From: Bacteroidales bacterium
GTDB lineage: Bacteria; Bacteroidota; Bacteroidia; Bacteroidales; P3
Direction: 5' to 3'
Length of the DNA: 64,000 nt
NCBI GenBank assembly: GCA_017522105.1
Contig: JAFXAA010000035.1
Coordinates: 17,624 to 81,623 of the forward strand
The notes under the pieces were generated by a model. It searched no databases. It worked only from the letters and a program-made list of their open reading frames with translations, and was not told where the DNA came from. Every line of letters begins with the position of its first letter. The first letter of the stretch is position 1. This document shows, in pieces, positions 43,676 through 52,615 of the stretch. Both the position numbers and the translations under genes were made by a program.

Positions 43676-43706
43676 TTTGCCATGTCGGAAAAAATGTGTA
43701 TTTTTG
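43676..43706 (+). promoter_or_regulatory. Promoter of the universal stress protein gene
   Basis: TTTG at 43676-43679, a 19-base spacer and TATTTTTG at 43699-43706; the start codon follows 26 bases downstream. Confidence 0.75.
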
Positions 43707-43732
43707 CACTCGGAAATCATAAAAACAAAGAT

Positions 43733-44554
43733 ATGAACAAAGTAGTTGTCGGATTCGACTTTTCGTCAGGCTCGGCCTACGCCGTGGACCTGGCCATTGA
43801 CATTGCAAACCGCTGGAAGAGCGACATCAGGCTCGTCTACGTGAAAGAGAAGAACGAGGCCGAGGAACCCATCCGCGAGGAGATTGAACGCCGCAACGCC
43901 GGCGTGGCGCACCTGCTGCAGGGCATCAAGCTGGAGTACGTGCTGCGCAAGGGAAACCCCGCCGACGAGCTGACGGCGCAGGCCCGCGAGGACAACGCCG
44001 CGCTCCTCATCGTGGGCACCCACGGCATGAGCGGCATGAAGACCAACATGCTGGGCCGCAATAGCTACCGCACCATCGAGCTGTCGCCGGTGCCCGTGCT
44101 TATAGTGCGCGAGGGCTTCAACTTCAACAAGTCGCTGGAGACCATAGTGGTGCCGCTGGACAACAGCGACGACACGCGCCAGAAGGTGAACATCGCCGCC
44201 ACCTTCGCCAAGACCTTCGGTTCCACCATACACCTCCTGGGACTCTACACCGCCTCGGCGGCCGACGTGCGCGGCATCGTGAACAACTACGTCCGCATGG
44301 TCGAGCGCTTCCTGGACAAGAACGAGGTCAAGTACGTCACCAAATACATGGAAGTCAGCAAGAACGTCACCGCCGACACGCTGGACTACGCCGCCTCCGT
44401 GCAGGCCGACATGATTGCCATCATGACCGAGCAGGAAAAGAGCCTCTCAAGCCTCATACTCGGTTCCTACGCCCAGCAGATGATCAACCAGTCCACCATC
44501 CCTGTGGTCACGGTGCGCCCCAAGGACGTGCTGGCCAACAGCAGCAACAACTGA
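43733..44554 (+). CDS. Universal stress protein with two UspA domains
   Basis: 273 residues forming two tandem Usp folds (about 1-140 and 145-270). The first has the nucleotide-binding-type block LLIVGTHGMSGMKTNMLGRNSY and ends PVPVLIVR; the second ends STIPVVTVRP. Such proteins bind ATP or AMP and respond to stress. The start at 43733 begins the first beta strand (NKVVVGFDFS) and lies 26 bases after a perfect promoter. The next gene follows with a one-base gap. Confidence 0.9.
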   Translation: MNKVVVGFDFSSGSAYAVDLAIDIANRWKSDIRLVYVKEKNEAEEPIREEIERRNAGVAHLLQGIKLEYVLRKGNPADELTAQAREDNAALLIVGTHGMSGMKTNMLGRNSYRTIELSPVPVLIVREGFNFNKSLETIVVPLDNSDDTRQKVNIAATFAKTFGSTIHLLGLYTASAADVRGIVNNYVRMVERFLDKNEVKYVTKYMEVSKNVTADTLDYAASVQADMIAIMTEQEKSLSSLILGSYAQQMINQSTIPVVTVRPKDVLANSSNN

Positions 44555-44555
44555 C

Positions 44556-44990
44556 ATGAAGAAGACCCTCGCACTGCTCACAGCGCTGGCCCTCGGCGCG
44601 GCACTTCAGGCACAGGTGCGCCTTCAGGGTGACACCGGCGTGGAGCGCATGGTGGAGAAGCACATCGAGCTGAACAACAAGGTGAAGACCATTCCGGGCT
44701 ACCGCGTGCAGATTGCATCCTTCTCGGGCACAAGCTCCAAGGCCAACGCCTTCGACCTGCGCGACAGGTTCATTGCCGACTATCCGGAGGTGCAGGCCTA
44801 CATAGTCTTCGACGAGCCCAACTTCAAGGTGAAGGTGGGCGACTTCCGCACACGTCTGGAAGCCTATGCGTTCCTGCAAAAAATCAAGGAGTTCTACAAG
44901 GGCTATATCACCAAGGACAACATCGTCCCGGAGCCGCCGGAGCAGACCGAGTACGCACCCGACGACGAGATGTCGGGCGACGAGGAATAA
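44556..44990 (+). CDS. Secreted SPOR-domain protein
   Basis: 144 residues with a signal peptide ending near LQAQ (about 20), a SPOR domain (GYRVQIASFSG, VYIVFDEPNFKVKVGDFRTRLEAYAF pattern) and an acidic C-terminal tail. SPOR domains bind denuded peptidoglycan at division sites. Cotranscribed with the universal stress protein gene; convergent with hemW three bases away. Confidence 0.85.
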   Translation: MKKTLALLTALALGAALQAQVRLQGDTGVERMVEKHIELNNKVKTIPGYRVQIASFSGTSSKANAFDLRDRFIADYPEVQAYIVFDEPNFKVKVGDFRTRLEAYAFLQKIKEFYKGYITKDNIVPEPPEQTEYAPDDEMSGDEE

Positions 44991-44993
44991 AAC

Positions 44994-46070
44994 CTAAACG
45001 AAGAGCGCCGCGGCCATGCCGTCGGCATGGAGCAGACCCTCCGCCGTGGGGCGGTAGACAGGCTGCGGGTCTGCGGGACGCTCAATCCATCCACACTCTA
45101 TATAGGGCTGCATAGCACGGTGCAGCCCTTCTCTGTACCCCTCGGGCACAGCGGCGGCGGCGAGGCCGTCGGTGGTGCGCAGGGCGGTCATCAGCAGCTC
45201 GTTGCAGGCATCGGCTTCGCTCAGCGCCTCCTCGCCGCCCACGGTCCACGCCCCGTCGGCATCCATAGGACTGTTCCAGCGCCTGCAGCGCCCGTCGAAA
45301 CTGTGGGCCGAGGGGCCGAGCCCCAGATAGGGGGTGCGGTCCCAGTAGCGGCTGTTATGGCGCGAGCGGAAACCGGGGAGGGCGAAGTTGCTCACCTCGT
45401 ACTGCGCGAAGCCTTGGGCCTCAAGGGCCGAACGCATGGCGTGATATTGCTCCGCCACCTCGTCGTCGCCCGGCAGCGCCACCCTCCCCTGCCCCACCTG
45501 CATGGCCAAGGCCGTGCCGGGCTCAACGGTGAGCGCGTAGGCCGAGACATGGGTCACCCCCGCAGGCACCACGGGGGGGTGCGCACGGCCGGGCAGGCCA
45601 TAAATGAAGTCGATGCTGATGTTGCCGAAGCCTGCCGCGCGCGCGTTCTCTATCGCCTCCAGCGCCTGGCGCGCGGTGTGGCTCCTGTTGAGCAGCCGCA
45701 GCGATGCCTCGTCGAGGCTCTGAACACCGATGCTCAAGCGGTTGAAGAAGCGCAGCTCCGCCAGGGCGCCGAGGTAGTCCGGCGTCAGATCCTCGGGGTT
45801 GGCCTCGATGGTCGCCTCACACACATGCGAGAGGTCGAACCACCGCCGCAGGCCCTCCACCACCCTGGCCAAAAGGCCGAGGGGCAGCAGCGACGGCGTT
45901 CCGCCGCCAAAATAAACCGTCTGTATCGGGTGCGCCTGCTCGCCGTGGCGCAGCGCCATCTCCGCCAGCAGCGCGTCCACATAGCCCTCCGCCTTGCGCA
46001 GCGACGGCAGGGAATAGAAGGCACAATAGGTGCACTTGCGGTGGCAGAAAGGAACGTGGACGTATATCAT
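44994..46070 (-). CDS. hemW: Heme chaperone / radical SAM HemW
   Basis: 358-residue radical SAM protein of the HemW family. Cluster motif CHRKCTYC (C9, C13, C16), GGGTPSLL, NPEDLTPDYL, SIGVQSLDEASLRLLNRSHTARQA and VEPGTALAM are present. It would deliver heme to respiratory enzymes. The stretch between YGLPG and HVSAYALTVEPGT is only about 12 residues where about 19 are usual, a small in-frame deletion. The start at 46070 overlaps meaB by four bases; upstream sequence in this frame is meaB shadow. Confidence 0.9.
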   Translation of the reverse strand: MIYVHVPFCHRKCTYCAFYSLPSLRKAEGYVDALLAEMALRHGEQAHPIQTVYFGGGTPSLLPLGLLARVVEGLRRWFDLSHVCEATIEANPEDLTPDYLGALAELRFFNRLSIGVQSLDEASLRLLNRSHTARQALEAIENARAAGFGNISIDFIYGLPGRAHPPVVPAGVTHVSAYALTVEPGTALAMQVGQGRVALPGDDEVAEQYHAMRSALEAQGFAQYEVSNFALPGFRSRHNSRYWDRTPYLGLGPSAHSFDGRCRRWNSPMDADGAWTVGGEEALSEADACNELLMTALRTTDGLAAAAVPEGYREGLHRAMQPYIECGWIERPADPQPVYRPTAEGLLHADGMAAALFV

Positions 46071-47152
46071 GCCAGCAACTGGTCGGCCGCGGCGTAGGGG
46101 CTTATCTTGTTGTCGAGGATGTCCTTCTTGAGGGCCTCGATGCGCTCCTCCATGCCGGGGGTGTTGTAGAAGCGCTCGCGCAGCCCGTTCTCCAGCGCTT
46201 CGGTCATGATGCGCAGGTTCTGCTGCTGCCGTTTGTGGTAGAAGTAGCCGTTCTGCTTGGTGAAGGTGACGTACTCCATCACCGAGTTCCACAGCTCGTC
46301 AATGCCCTCCTTGGTGTATGCGGAGCAGAGCGTGACCTTCACCGTCCAGCCGCTCTCCGGCATGGGAAAGAGGTGCAGCGCGTTGCGGAACTGCGTGGCG
46401 GCAAGTTCGGAACGCTGCTTGTCAAGCTCGCACTTGTTGATGCTTATCATGTCGGCCATCTCCATGATGCCGCGCTTTATGCCCTGCAGCTCGTCGCCGG
46501 TGTTGGCCAGCTGCAGCAGCAGGAAGAAGTCCACCATCGAGTGCGCCGCCACCTCGCTCTGGCCCACGCCGACGGTCTCCACTATCACCACGTCGAAACC
46601 CGCCGCCTCGCAGAGGGTTATTATCTCGCGTGTCTTGCGGGCCACGCCTCCCAGGCTTCCGGCCGAGGGACTGGGGCGTATGAAGGCGTTGGGATCAACG
46701 CTGAGCTCCTCCATGCGCGTCTTGTCTCCGAGGATGGAGCCCTTGCTGCGCTCGCTGCTGGGGTCTATGGCCAGCACGGCCACCTTGTGTCCATGGGCGG
46801 TGAGCATCTTGCCGAGGGCCTCTATGGTGGTGCTCTTGCCCGCCCCCGGCACGCCGGTGATGCCGAGGCGTACACTCTTGCCGCTGTATGGCAGGCAGCG
46901 CTCTATCACCTCCTGGGCCTGCTGCTGGTGGGCGTAGAGCGAGCTCTCCACCAAAGTGATGGCGCGGCTCAGCAATGTGCGGTCGCCATGCAGGATGCCG
47001 CTGATGAGTTCCTCGGTCGTAGGTGCCTGCCTGCGGCGCGCGCGCATGCGCTCCACATAGCTGTTGTTGACCTGCTCCGGCTGTTTGACACCTTCCTGCA
47101 CGCTCAGCGCCGAGTCATATTCAAAGTTGCTGTAAAGATGCTTGTCGTCCAT
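46067..47152 (-). CDS. meaB: Methylmalonyl-CoA mutase-associated GTPase MeaB
   Basis: G3E GTPase that protects and reloads adenosylcobalamin in methylmalonyl-CoA mutase. P-loop GVPGAGKST, VLAIDPSSERSKGSILGDKTRM, the VETVGVGQSE switch and the NKCELD specificity motif are clear. 361 residues with a short N-terminal extension. It implies a B12-dependent mutase elsewhere and fits propionate formation. Overlaps hemW by four bases. Confidence 0.92.
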   Translation of the reverse strand: MDDKHLYSNFEYDSALSVQEGVKQPEQVNNSYVERMRARRRQAPTTEELISGILHGDRTLLSRAITLVESSLYAHQQQAQEVIERCLPYSGKSVRLGITGVPGAGKSTTIEALGKMLTAHGHKVAVLAIDPSSERSKGSILGDKTRMEELSVDPNAFIRPSPSAGSLGGVARKTREIITLCEAAGFDVVIVETVGVGQSEVAAHSMVDFFLLLQLANTGDELQGIKRGIMEMADMISINKCELDKQRSELAATQFRNALHLFPMPESGWTVKVTLCSAYTKEGIDELWNSVMEYVTFTKQNGYFYHKRQQQNLRIMTEALENGLRERFYNTPGMEERIEALKKDILDNKISPYAAADQLLA

Positions 47153-47193
47153 ATATAAGATAACGCAGCGACGCCTCCAATATTGCAAAAGGG

Positions 47194-47221
47194 CATAAAA
47201 AAAGCACCACAGGTGTGGTGC
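47194..47221 (-). terminator. Terminator of the tRNA-Met gene
   Basis: Minus-strand stem GCACCAC / GTGGTGC with the loop ACCT and seven U residues. It starts a few bases after the tRNA 3' end. Confidence 0.85.
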
Positions 47222-47227
47222 CTCTTG

Positions 47228-47301
47228 TAGCGGGAATCAGACTTGAACTGATGACCTCCGGGTTATGAATCCAGCGCTCTAACCAGCTGAGCTATCCCGC
47301 C
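47228..47301 (-). tRNA. tRNA-Met (CAT), elongator type
   Basis: A full cloverleaf can be drawn: acceptor GGCGGGA / TCCCGCT, D stem GCTC/GAGC, anticodon loop TTCATAA with anticodon CAT, T stem ATCAG/CTGAT with loop TTCAAGT, discriminator A73. The CCA end is not encoded (ACA follows). The acceptor and D-arm resemble elongator Met tRNAs; a lysidine-modified Ile tRNA, which shares the anticodon, cannot be excluded. Confidence 0.9.
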
Positions 47302-47336
47302 ATCATTTGGGCCTCTCGCGGCCTCAAAAGCGGGTG

Positions 47337-47367
47337 CAAAAGTACTAACAATTTCCGACATGGCAAA
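47337..47367 (-). promoter_or_regulatory. Promoter of tRNA-Met
   Basis: Minus-strand TTTG at 47364-47367, 19-base spacer and TACTTTTG at 47337-47344, about 36 bases before the tRNA. Confidence 0.75.
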
Positions 47368-47423
47368 ATCTTTTTGCAAATATTTTTGCAACGTCGTAGA
47401 TATCAAACCGAAACATCGATGGT

Positions 47424-48482
47424 TCAACGCTGCTCCGACGGCATCAGGCCAGACAAAACACCCCCAACAGAGTCGCATTTTGCCCCAGTCACCGAGGCCA
47501 GCGTGTTCACCCTCCCCTTGAGGCGCAGATAGCCCAGCAGGGCGAAGATTATGGCCTCTTTGTAGTTCACCGTCAGTGCGTCGGGCACGGTGACCACCGT
47601 CTGCGGCGCCATGGCGGCGATACACTCCACAAGGTAGGCGTTCTGGGCTCCGCCACCAGTGACGAGCAGCGAAGCGATGCCGTTTCGCTGCAGGACCCGC
47701 GCCACCTGACCGGCAATGTGGTGCGTGACGGTGCACAGCAAATCGGCAACCTCCATGCACGAAGCATCAACAAGTGGCTTGAACTCACCGACATACCACT
47801 CCTTGCCAAGCGATTTGGGAGGTTGCTGGCTGTAGTATGGCAGGGCGCCGAGGCTGAACAGCAGCGCATCGCACAGGTGCCCGCTGCGGGCATTGCTGCC
47901 GTCGGGGTCGTAATCCAGCCCGAGGCGCGAAGCCAAATCGTTGAGGGCCATGTTGCACGGACATATATCGAAGGCCACCCTCCTACCTTTTTCGCGGTAG
48001 GATATGTTGGCTATGCCGCCGAGGTTCAGGCACGCATCATACTGGCCGAAAAGCAGTTGGTCGCCTATTGGCACCAGCGGCGCTCCCTGCCCGCCAAGTG
48101 CTACATCGAGGGTGCGGAAGTTCGAGACTACAGGCAACCCCGTCTCGGCGGCAATGGCGTCACCGTCGCCAATCTGTGTGGTAAGACCCAGGTGCGGCTG
48201 ATGGAAGACGGTGTGTCCGTGCGAGGCCACAGCCTCGGCGGCGAGGCCTCGGGTTTTAAGGAAGTCATTTACCGCTTTCCCAAGGTAATGGCCCAACTCG
48301 ACATTGGCCAAGGCATAGTCGAAGGCCGATGCTTTTTCGAGCGTCGACAGCCGTTGCCGCCACTGCGAAGTGTAGGGCACCGTATCCGCCGCCACCACAT
48401 GGTAGCCGCTCTCGTCAATGTCGCACAGCGCCAAGTCGACGCCGTCGAGCGACGTGCCCGACATCAGTCCGAGAATGCGCAT
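47424..48482 (-). CDS. anmK: Anhydro-N-acetylmuramic acid kinase (AnmK)
   Basis: Recycles cell-wall anhydroMurNAc to MurNAc 6-phosphate. The N terminus MSGTSLDGVDLALCDI, the GHTVFHQP block, NLGGIANISYRE and TGGGAQNAYLVE are diagnostic of the ASKHA-fold family. The 352-residue length is standard. It follows ackA with a nine-base gap on the same strand. Confidence 0.93.
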   Translation of the reverse strand: MRILGLMSGTSLDGVDLALCDIDESGYHVVAADTVPYTSQWRQRLSTLEKASAFDYALANVELGHYLGKAVNDFLKTRGLAAEAVASHGHTVFHQPHLGLTTQIGDGDAIAAETGLPVVSNFRTLDVALGGQGAPLVPIGDQLLFGQYDACLNLGGIANISYREKGRRVAFDICPCNMALNDLASRLGLDYDPDGSNARSGHLCDALLFSLGALPYYSQQPPKSLGKEWYVGEFKPLVDASCMEVADLLCTVTHHIAGQVARVLQRNGIASLLVTGGGAQNAYLVECIAAMAPQTVVTVPDALTVNYKEAIIFALLGYLRLKGRVNTLASVTGAKCDSVGGVLSGLMPSEQR

Positions 48483-48491
48483 GATATTGTA

Positions 48492-49691
48492 TTACTGTCC
48501 GCTGACAATCTTATAGGTATCCACGGCTATAGCCAACTCCTCGTCGGTGAGCACCACCGCCGTCGTCACCCTCGCGCCGGGCTTGCTGATGACGGCATCA
48601 ACACCCGCCGTGCGGTCGTTGAGCTCCATATCCACCTCCACGCCGAGCCAGTCCATGTCCTGCAGTATGGCGTGGCGCATGAACCATGCGTTTTCGCCTA
48701 TGCCGCCGGTGAAAATCAGCAGGTCGCAGCCGTTCATCTGCGCCATGAAAGCGCCTATATATTTCTTGCAGCGCTGGGCAAACACCTCGAAGGCCAGGGT
48801 GTTGCGCTTGTCGCCTCGCTGCACGCCGGCCCAGATATCGCGCATGTCGGGCGAGCCTCCTGTCAGGCCTGTCAGACCGCTTTTCTTGTAGAGTATATCG
48901 TTGATTTCCTGTGGACTGATGTGAGCTTTATCCATCAGGTAGAGCACCGCGCCCACATCGATGTCGCCGCAGCGCGACCCCATGGTCAGGCCTTCGAGCG
49001 AGGTCATTCCCATCGAGTTGTTCACACTCTTGCCGTGGTCAATGGCGCAGATCGAGGCCCCGCTGCCCAGGTGGCAGGTGATAATCTTCAGGTCTTTCCA
49101 GTACTTGCCGATCATCTTGGCGCCCTTCTTGGCCACGAAACGGTGGCTCGTGCCATGGAAGCCGTAGCGCCTGATGCCGTACTGCTCGTAATATTCATAA
49201 GGGATGCCGTAGAGGTAGTTCTTCGGTTCGATGCTGAGGTTGAACGATGTGTCGAACACCGCCACCTGCGGCACGTCGGGCATCACGTTGTTGATGGCCT
49301 CGGCACCCATGATGTTGCCCGGTATGTGCAGCGGCGCGAGGTCGATGAGCGACTCTTCTTTGTTGATGACATCGCGCGTAATCTGCACACTCTGCGTGAA
49401 ATACTCGCCGCCGTGGGCGAACCTGTGCCCCACGGCGCCCACCTCCTTGATGCTTGCTATGACACCCGTCTGCGGATCCACAAGGGCGTCCATCACCATG
49501 CGCAGCCCTTCCGTGTGGTTCGCTATGGGGCACTCCCTGGTGTGTTTCTCGCCGTGGGCGGTGTAGCTGAAGATGCCGCTCGGCAGGCCGATGCGCTCCA
49601 GCAAGCCTTTGGTCATTACAGTGCGCGTATCAACGTCAATTAACTGATACTTAAGCGACGAACTGCCGCAGTTGAGAACCAGGATTTTCAT
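48492..49691 (-). CDS. ackA: Acetate kinase (AckA)
   Basis: Makes ATP from acetyl phosphate at the end of fermentation. Signature blocks: LVLNCGSSSLKYQLI at the N terminus, RYGFHGTSHRFV, HLGSGASICAIDHGKSVNN, and FTGGIGENAW. Full length at 399 residues. The usual partner pta is not adjacent; anmK follows instead. Confidence 0.95.
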   Translation of the reverse strand: MKILVLNCGSSSLKYQLIDVDTRTVMTKGLLERIGLPSGIFSYTAHGEKHTRECPIANHTEGLRMVMDALVDPQTGVIASIKEVGAVGHRFAHGGEYFTQSVQITRDVINKEESLIDLAPLHIPGNIMGAEAINNVMPDVPQVAVFDTSFNLSIEPKNYLYGIPYEYYEQYGIRRYGFHGTSHRFVAKKGAKMIGKYWKDLKIITCHLGSGASICAIDHGKSVNNSMGMTSLEGLTMGSRCGDIDVGAVLYLMDKAHISPQEINDILYKKSGLTGLTGGSPDMRDIWAGVQRGDKRNTLAFEVFAQRCKKYIGAFMAQMNGCDLLIFTGGIGENAWFMRHAILQDMDWLGVEVDMELNDRTAGVDAVISKPGARVTTAVVLTDEELAIAVDTYKIVSGQ

Positions 49692-49731
49692 AAGGCAGGT
49701 AACTTAATTTTTGCTAATAACGGCGCCACAC

Positions 49732-49751
49732 CGCTTTTATTGTGCCGCCGA
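49732..49751. repeat. 20-base repeat CGCTTTTATTGTGCCGCCGA, copy 2
   Basis: Identical to 21985-22004. It lies between ackA and the next plus-strand gene, just upstream of that gene's promoter-like sequence. Confidence 0.7.
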
Positions 49752-49761
49752 AGAAAAGAAT

Positions 49762-49794
49762 TTTGTCCCGTTTCAATAAAAAGGCGTATCTTTG
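49762..49794 (+). promoter_or_regulatory. Putative promoter of the small anchored protein gene
   Basis: TTTG at 49762-49765 and TATCTTTG at 49787-49794 with a spacer of 21 bases. The start codon is 32 bases downstream. Confidence 0.5.
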
Positions 49795-49826
49795 CACCCC
49801 GAAAACAAACCTAAAAACCACACGTC

Positions 49827-50213
49827 ATGGCAATGTCCGGCAAAGCAAAAATCATCACAATCATCTCAACCATAGCGGTTGTCGCCCTCGCGGCGTTCAT
49901 CTTCTTCCGCTTCTTCTTCGTCTACAGCAGCGGCGTCAATACGGGCGACCTCAACTACTTCCAGCAGGAGGGCGTCATCTTCAAGACCTACGAGGGCAAA
50001 ATCATACAAAGCGGCTTCAAGGCCGCCGGCAGGAACAATGAAGGGCTGCACAGCAACGAACTGAAGTTCTCCGTCACCGATCAGCGCGTGGCCGACACGC
50101 TGATGCGCGCCTCAGGCCGCCGCGTCGAGCTGCGATGGAAACGCTACATGGGCACCCTCCCCTGGCGCGGCAACAGCCAGTATGTGGCCACCGAGGTGCT
50201 CTCCATCGAGTAG
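49827..50213 (+). CDS. Membrane-anchored protein of unknown function
   Basis: 128 residues: one N-terminal hydrophobic helix (about 8-31) and a small beta-rich domain with VIFKTYEGKIIQSGF and VELRWKRYMGTLPWRG. Related Bacteroidetes proteins have been labelled 6-phosphogluconate dehydrogenase in annotations I remember, but nothing here supports that enzyme. Single-gene unit with its own promoter-like sequence. Alternative start ATG 49833. Confidence 0.7.
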   Translation: MAMSGKAKIITIISTIAVVALAAFIFFRFFFVYSSGVNTGDLNYFQQEGVIFKTYEGKIIQSGFKAAGRNNEGLHSNELKFSVTDQRVADTLMRASGRRVELRWKRYMGTLPWRGNSQYVATEVLSIE

Positions 50214-50530
50214 CCCGACCCAACAGTATTGCACTCATTTCGAGACGCATACACACTATCGCTTTCAGCAAACCCTTGTCCCTACTGGGTTTGCACGGTG
50301 TCCCTACGGAACCCCTACGGAGTCCCTACGGCCGTTCTTCAGTGGAAGGCCGTCGGCAACACGTCGGCATGCCGCAGCAATGCCGTACCAACTCCGACTC
50401 GATGCCATAGGGGCTGCAACACAATGACACATCTCATGAAACCAACGTTTCACGACAGCACCCGCATCCTTGTGTTGAAAACTTTTCACACAGAGAACCA
50501 ATAAAATAAGACGAGGTAACGAAAATAAAT
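50214..50530. other. Non-coding spacer with repeat fragments
   Basis: Contains CCCTACGGA-type units (about 50302-50330) and GGCCGTTCTTCAGTGG, which look like half of the 11-mer hairpin element at 22030 and 43481. The rest shows no gene, RNA or hairpin that I can support. Confidence 0.55.
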
Positions 50531-50561
50531 TTTGCCACGTGCAAAAAAAACAGTAATTTTG
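50531..50561 (+). promoter_or_regulatory. Promoter of the DUF1846 gene
   Basis: TTTG at 50531-50534, 19-base spacer and TAATTTTG at 50554-50561; the start codon is 44 bases downstream. Confidence 0.75.
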
Positions 50562-50605
50562 TATTCCGTATTTTTTGTTTCTAACATATATCAAATTGTC
50601 ATTTT

Positions 50606-52087
50606 ATGAAATACGGGTTCGACAACGAAAAGTATCTGCGGATACAATCCGAACACATCAAGGAGCGCATCTCCAAGTTCGGAAACAAACTCTACCTTGA
50701 ATTTGGCGGTAAACTGTTCGACGACTACCACGCCAGTCGTGTCCTGCCGGGCTTTGAGCCCGACAGCAAGCTCAAGATGCTCACCCAGCTGAAGGACGAC
50801 GCCGAGATAGTCATCGTCATCAGCGCCACCGACATCGAGAAGAACAAGAAGCGCGGCGACCTCGGCATCACTTACGACGAGGACGTGTTGCGCCTGCGCG
50901 AGGCATTCATGGAGCGCGGCTTCATGGTCTCCGGTGTCGTCATCACCCACTACAGCGGCCAGTCCTCCGCCACCGCCTACCACGAACGCCTCGAGCGCAT
51001 GGGCATCAAGGCCTACTACCATTATATGATCGAGGGCTACCCCACCAACGTGGAGCTCATTGACAGCGACGAGGGTTTCGGCAAGAACGACTACGTCGAG
51101 ACCACGCGCCCCTTGGTGGTCATCACCGCCCCGGGGCCCGGCAGCGGCAAAATGGCCGTGTGCCTCAGCCAGCTCTACCAGGAGAACAAACGCGGCATCA
51201 AGGCCGGCTACGCCAAGTTCGAGACCTTCCCCATCTGGAGCATCCCGCTGAAGCACCCCGTCAACATCGCCTACGAGGCCGCCACCGCCGACCTCAACGA
51301 CGTCAACATGATAGACCCCTTCCACCTCGAGGCATACGGCAAGACCGCCGTCAACTACAACCGCGACATTGAGATATTCCCCGTCTTGAACGCCATATTC
51401 GAAGGCATCTACGGCGAGAATCCATATAAGTCGCCCACCGACATGGGCGTCAACATGGCGGGCTTCTGCATCAGCGACGACGACGTCTGCTGCCGCGCTT
51501 CAAACGACGAGATTATCCGCCGCTACTACACAGCCCTCTGCGACTTCGCCATCGGCAAGTCGAGCCAGAGCGAGGTGAACAAGATAGCCCTGCTCATGAA
51601 ACAGGCCAAGATCACCACCGACGACCGCCGCACCACCGTGGCCGCCAAGGAGCGCCGCGACCGCGAGGGCGTGCCCGCCGCCGCCATAGAGCTGGCCGAC
51701 GGCACCATCATCACCGCCAAGACCAGCGACCTCCTCGGTGCCTGCGCAGCACTGATCCTCAACGCCCTCAAGCACCTCGCCGGCATCGACCACGAGGTGA
51801 AGCTCATCTCGCAGAAGATGATCGAGCCCATCCAGCACACCAAGGTCAGCATGCTCCACGGCAGCAACCCCCGCCTGCACACCGACGAGGTGCTCGTCAC
51901 CCTCTCCATCCTCAGCCTGCTCGACGACAACTGCCGCCGCGCCCTCGACTGCCTTCCCCTCCTCGACGGCTGCCAGGTGCACACCACCGTCATGACCAGC
52001 GAGGTTGACCGCAAAATCTTCAAGAAACTCGGCATAGGCCTCACCTCCGAGCCCGTCCAAAAGCCGAGCGGAGAGGCAGCTCGCTGA
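50606..52087 (+). CDS. DUF1846 domain protein
   Basis: 493-residue cytoplasmic protein spanning the DUF1846 family from FDNEKYLRIQSEHIKERI to KIFKKLGIGLTSEPV. It contains PGPGSGKMAVCLSQLYQ, a P-loop-like segment, and the DPFHLEAYGKTAVNYNRDIE block. The biochemical role is unknown. The last eight residues (KPSGEAAR) differ from what I expect for the family, and a piece of a serine hydrolase gene begins right after the stop codon; the junction may have altered the C terminus. Confidence 0.88.
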   Translation: MKYGFDNEKYLRIQSEHIKERISKFGNKLYLEFGGKLFDDYHASRVLPGFEPDSKLKMLTQLKDDAEIVIVISATDIEKNKKRGDLGITYDEDVLRLREAFMERGFMVSGVVITHYSGQSSATAYHERLERMGIKAYYHYMIEGYPTNVELIDSDEGFGKNDYVETTRPLVVITAPGPGSGKMAVCLSQLYQENKRGIKAGYAKFETFPIWSIPLKHPVNIAYEAATADLNDVNMIDPFHLEAYGKTAVNYNRDIEIFPVLNAIFEGIYGENPYKSPTDMGVNMAGFCISDDDVCCRASNDEIIRRYYTALCDFAIGKSSQSEVNKIALLMKQAKITTDDRRTTVAAKERRDREGVPAAAIELADGTIITAKTSDLLGACAALILNALKHLAGIDHEVKLISQKMIEPIQHTKVSMLHGSNPRLHTDEVLVTLSILSLLDDNCRRALDCLPLLDGCQVHTTVMTSEVDRKIFKKLGIGLTSEPVQKPSGEAAR

Positions 52088-52549
52088 TTCTCCCGTGGCA
52101 AACGCTATGCCGACTACCTCGGCGAGCGTGTGTGGAAGCCGCTCGGTATGGAGCATCCGGCACTGGTCAACATCGACAGCCGCAGACACGATTTCGCGCA
52201 CTGCTTCGGTGGCATCACGCTCACCATCCATGATCTTGCCAAAATTGGCTGCCTTTACCTCAACAATGGAATGTGGGATGGCCGCCGCATCGTGAGCGAA
52301 GACTGGATACGCCAAACCGCCGACTGTGACACCAGCTATCACGGCTACCATTTCAACTGGTACAACATCAACTACGAAGACTTCATCCGCCCAGAAAATT
52401 CCGGCTACTATGCCCTTGGCATCTGCTAACAGGTGCTCTACGTCAACCCACACAAGAACCTAGTCATCGCGCGCATCGGCTGGAGCAACAGCGGCCCCAC
52501 AAGACTGCCAGTATCATTTGACCAGCTGGGCAGCTCTTGGCACGAATAG
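52088..52549 (+). pseudogene. Remnant of a beta-lactamase-family serine hydrolase
   Basis: Reading on from the DUF1846 stop, the frame encodes the C-terminal third of an AmpC/EstB-type hydrolase: RYADYLGERVWKPLGMEH, FGGITLTIHDLAKIGCLYLNNG, WDGRRIVSEDWIRQT, then a TAA stop at 52427-52429 where the family has a Gly-containing loop, then QVLYVNPHKNLVIARIGW to the TAG. There is no start codon, signal peptide or catalytic SxxK part. I read this as a 5'-truncated pseudogene with one further nonsense mutation. Confidence 0.8.
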
Positions 52550-52566
52550 AAACACCACACCATAAA

Positions 52567-52603
52567 TAAAAAAAAGGAGCCCGCCTCAGGGCTCCTTTTA
52601 CAT
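52567..52603. terminator. Bidirectional terminator between the hydrolase remnant and the KAP NTPase gene
   Basis: Stem AAAAGGAGCCC / GGGCTCCTTTT with loop GCCTCA, flanked by A-rich and T-rich tracts on both sides. It insulates the island from the housekeeping side. Confidence 0.8.
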
Positions 52604-52615
52604 ATTATCAAAGCG

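Noticed and set aside
49827-50213. 6-phosphogluconate dehydrogenase
   Set aside because: Only 128 residues with a membrane anchor and no Rossmann motif; the name, if used elsewhere, would be a mis-annotation.
52427-52429. Recoded stop codon in the hydrolase frame
   Set aside because: The fragment also lacks its N-terminal two thirds and start codon, so ordinary decay explains the TAA.
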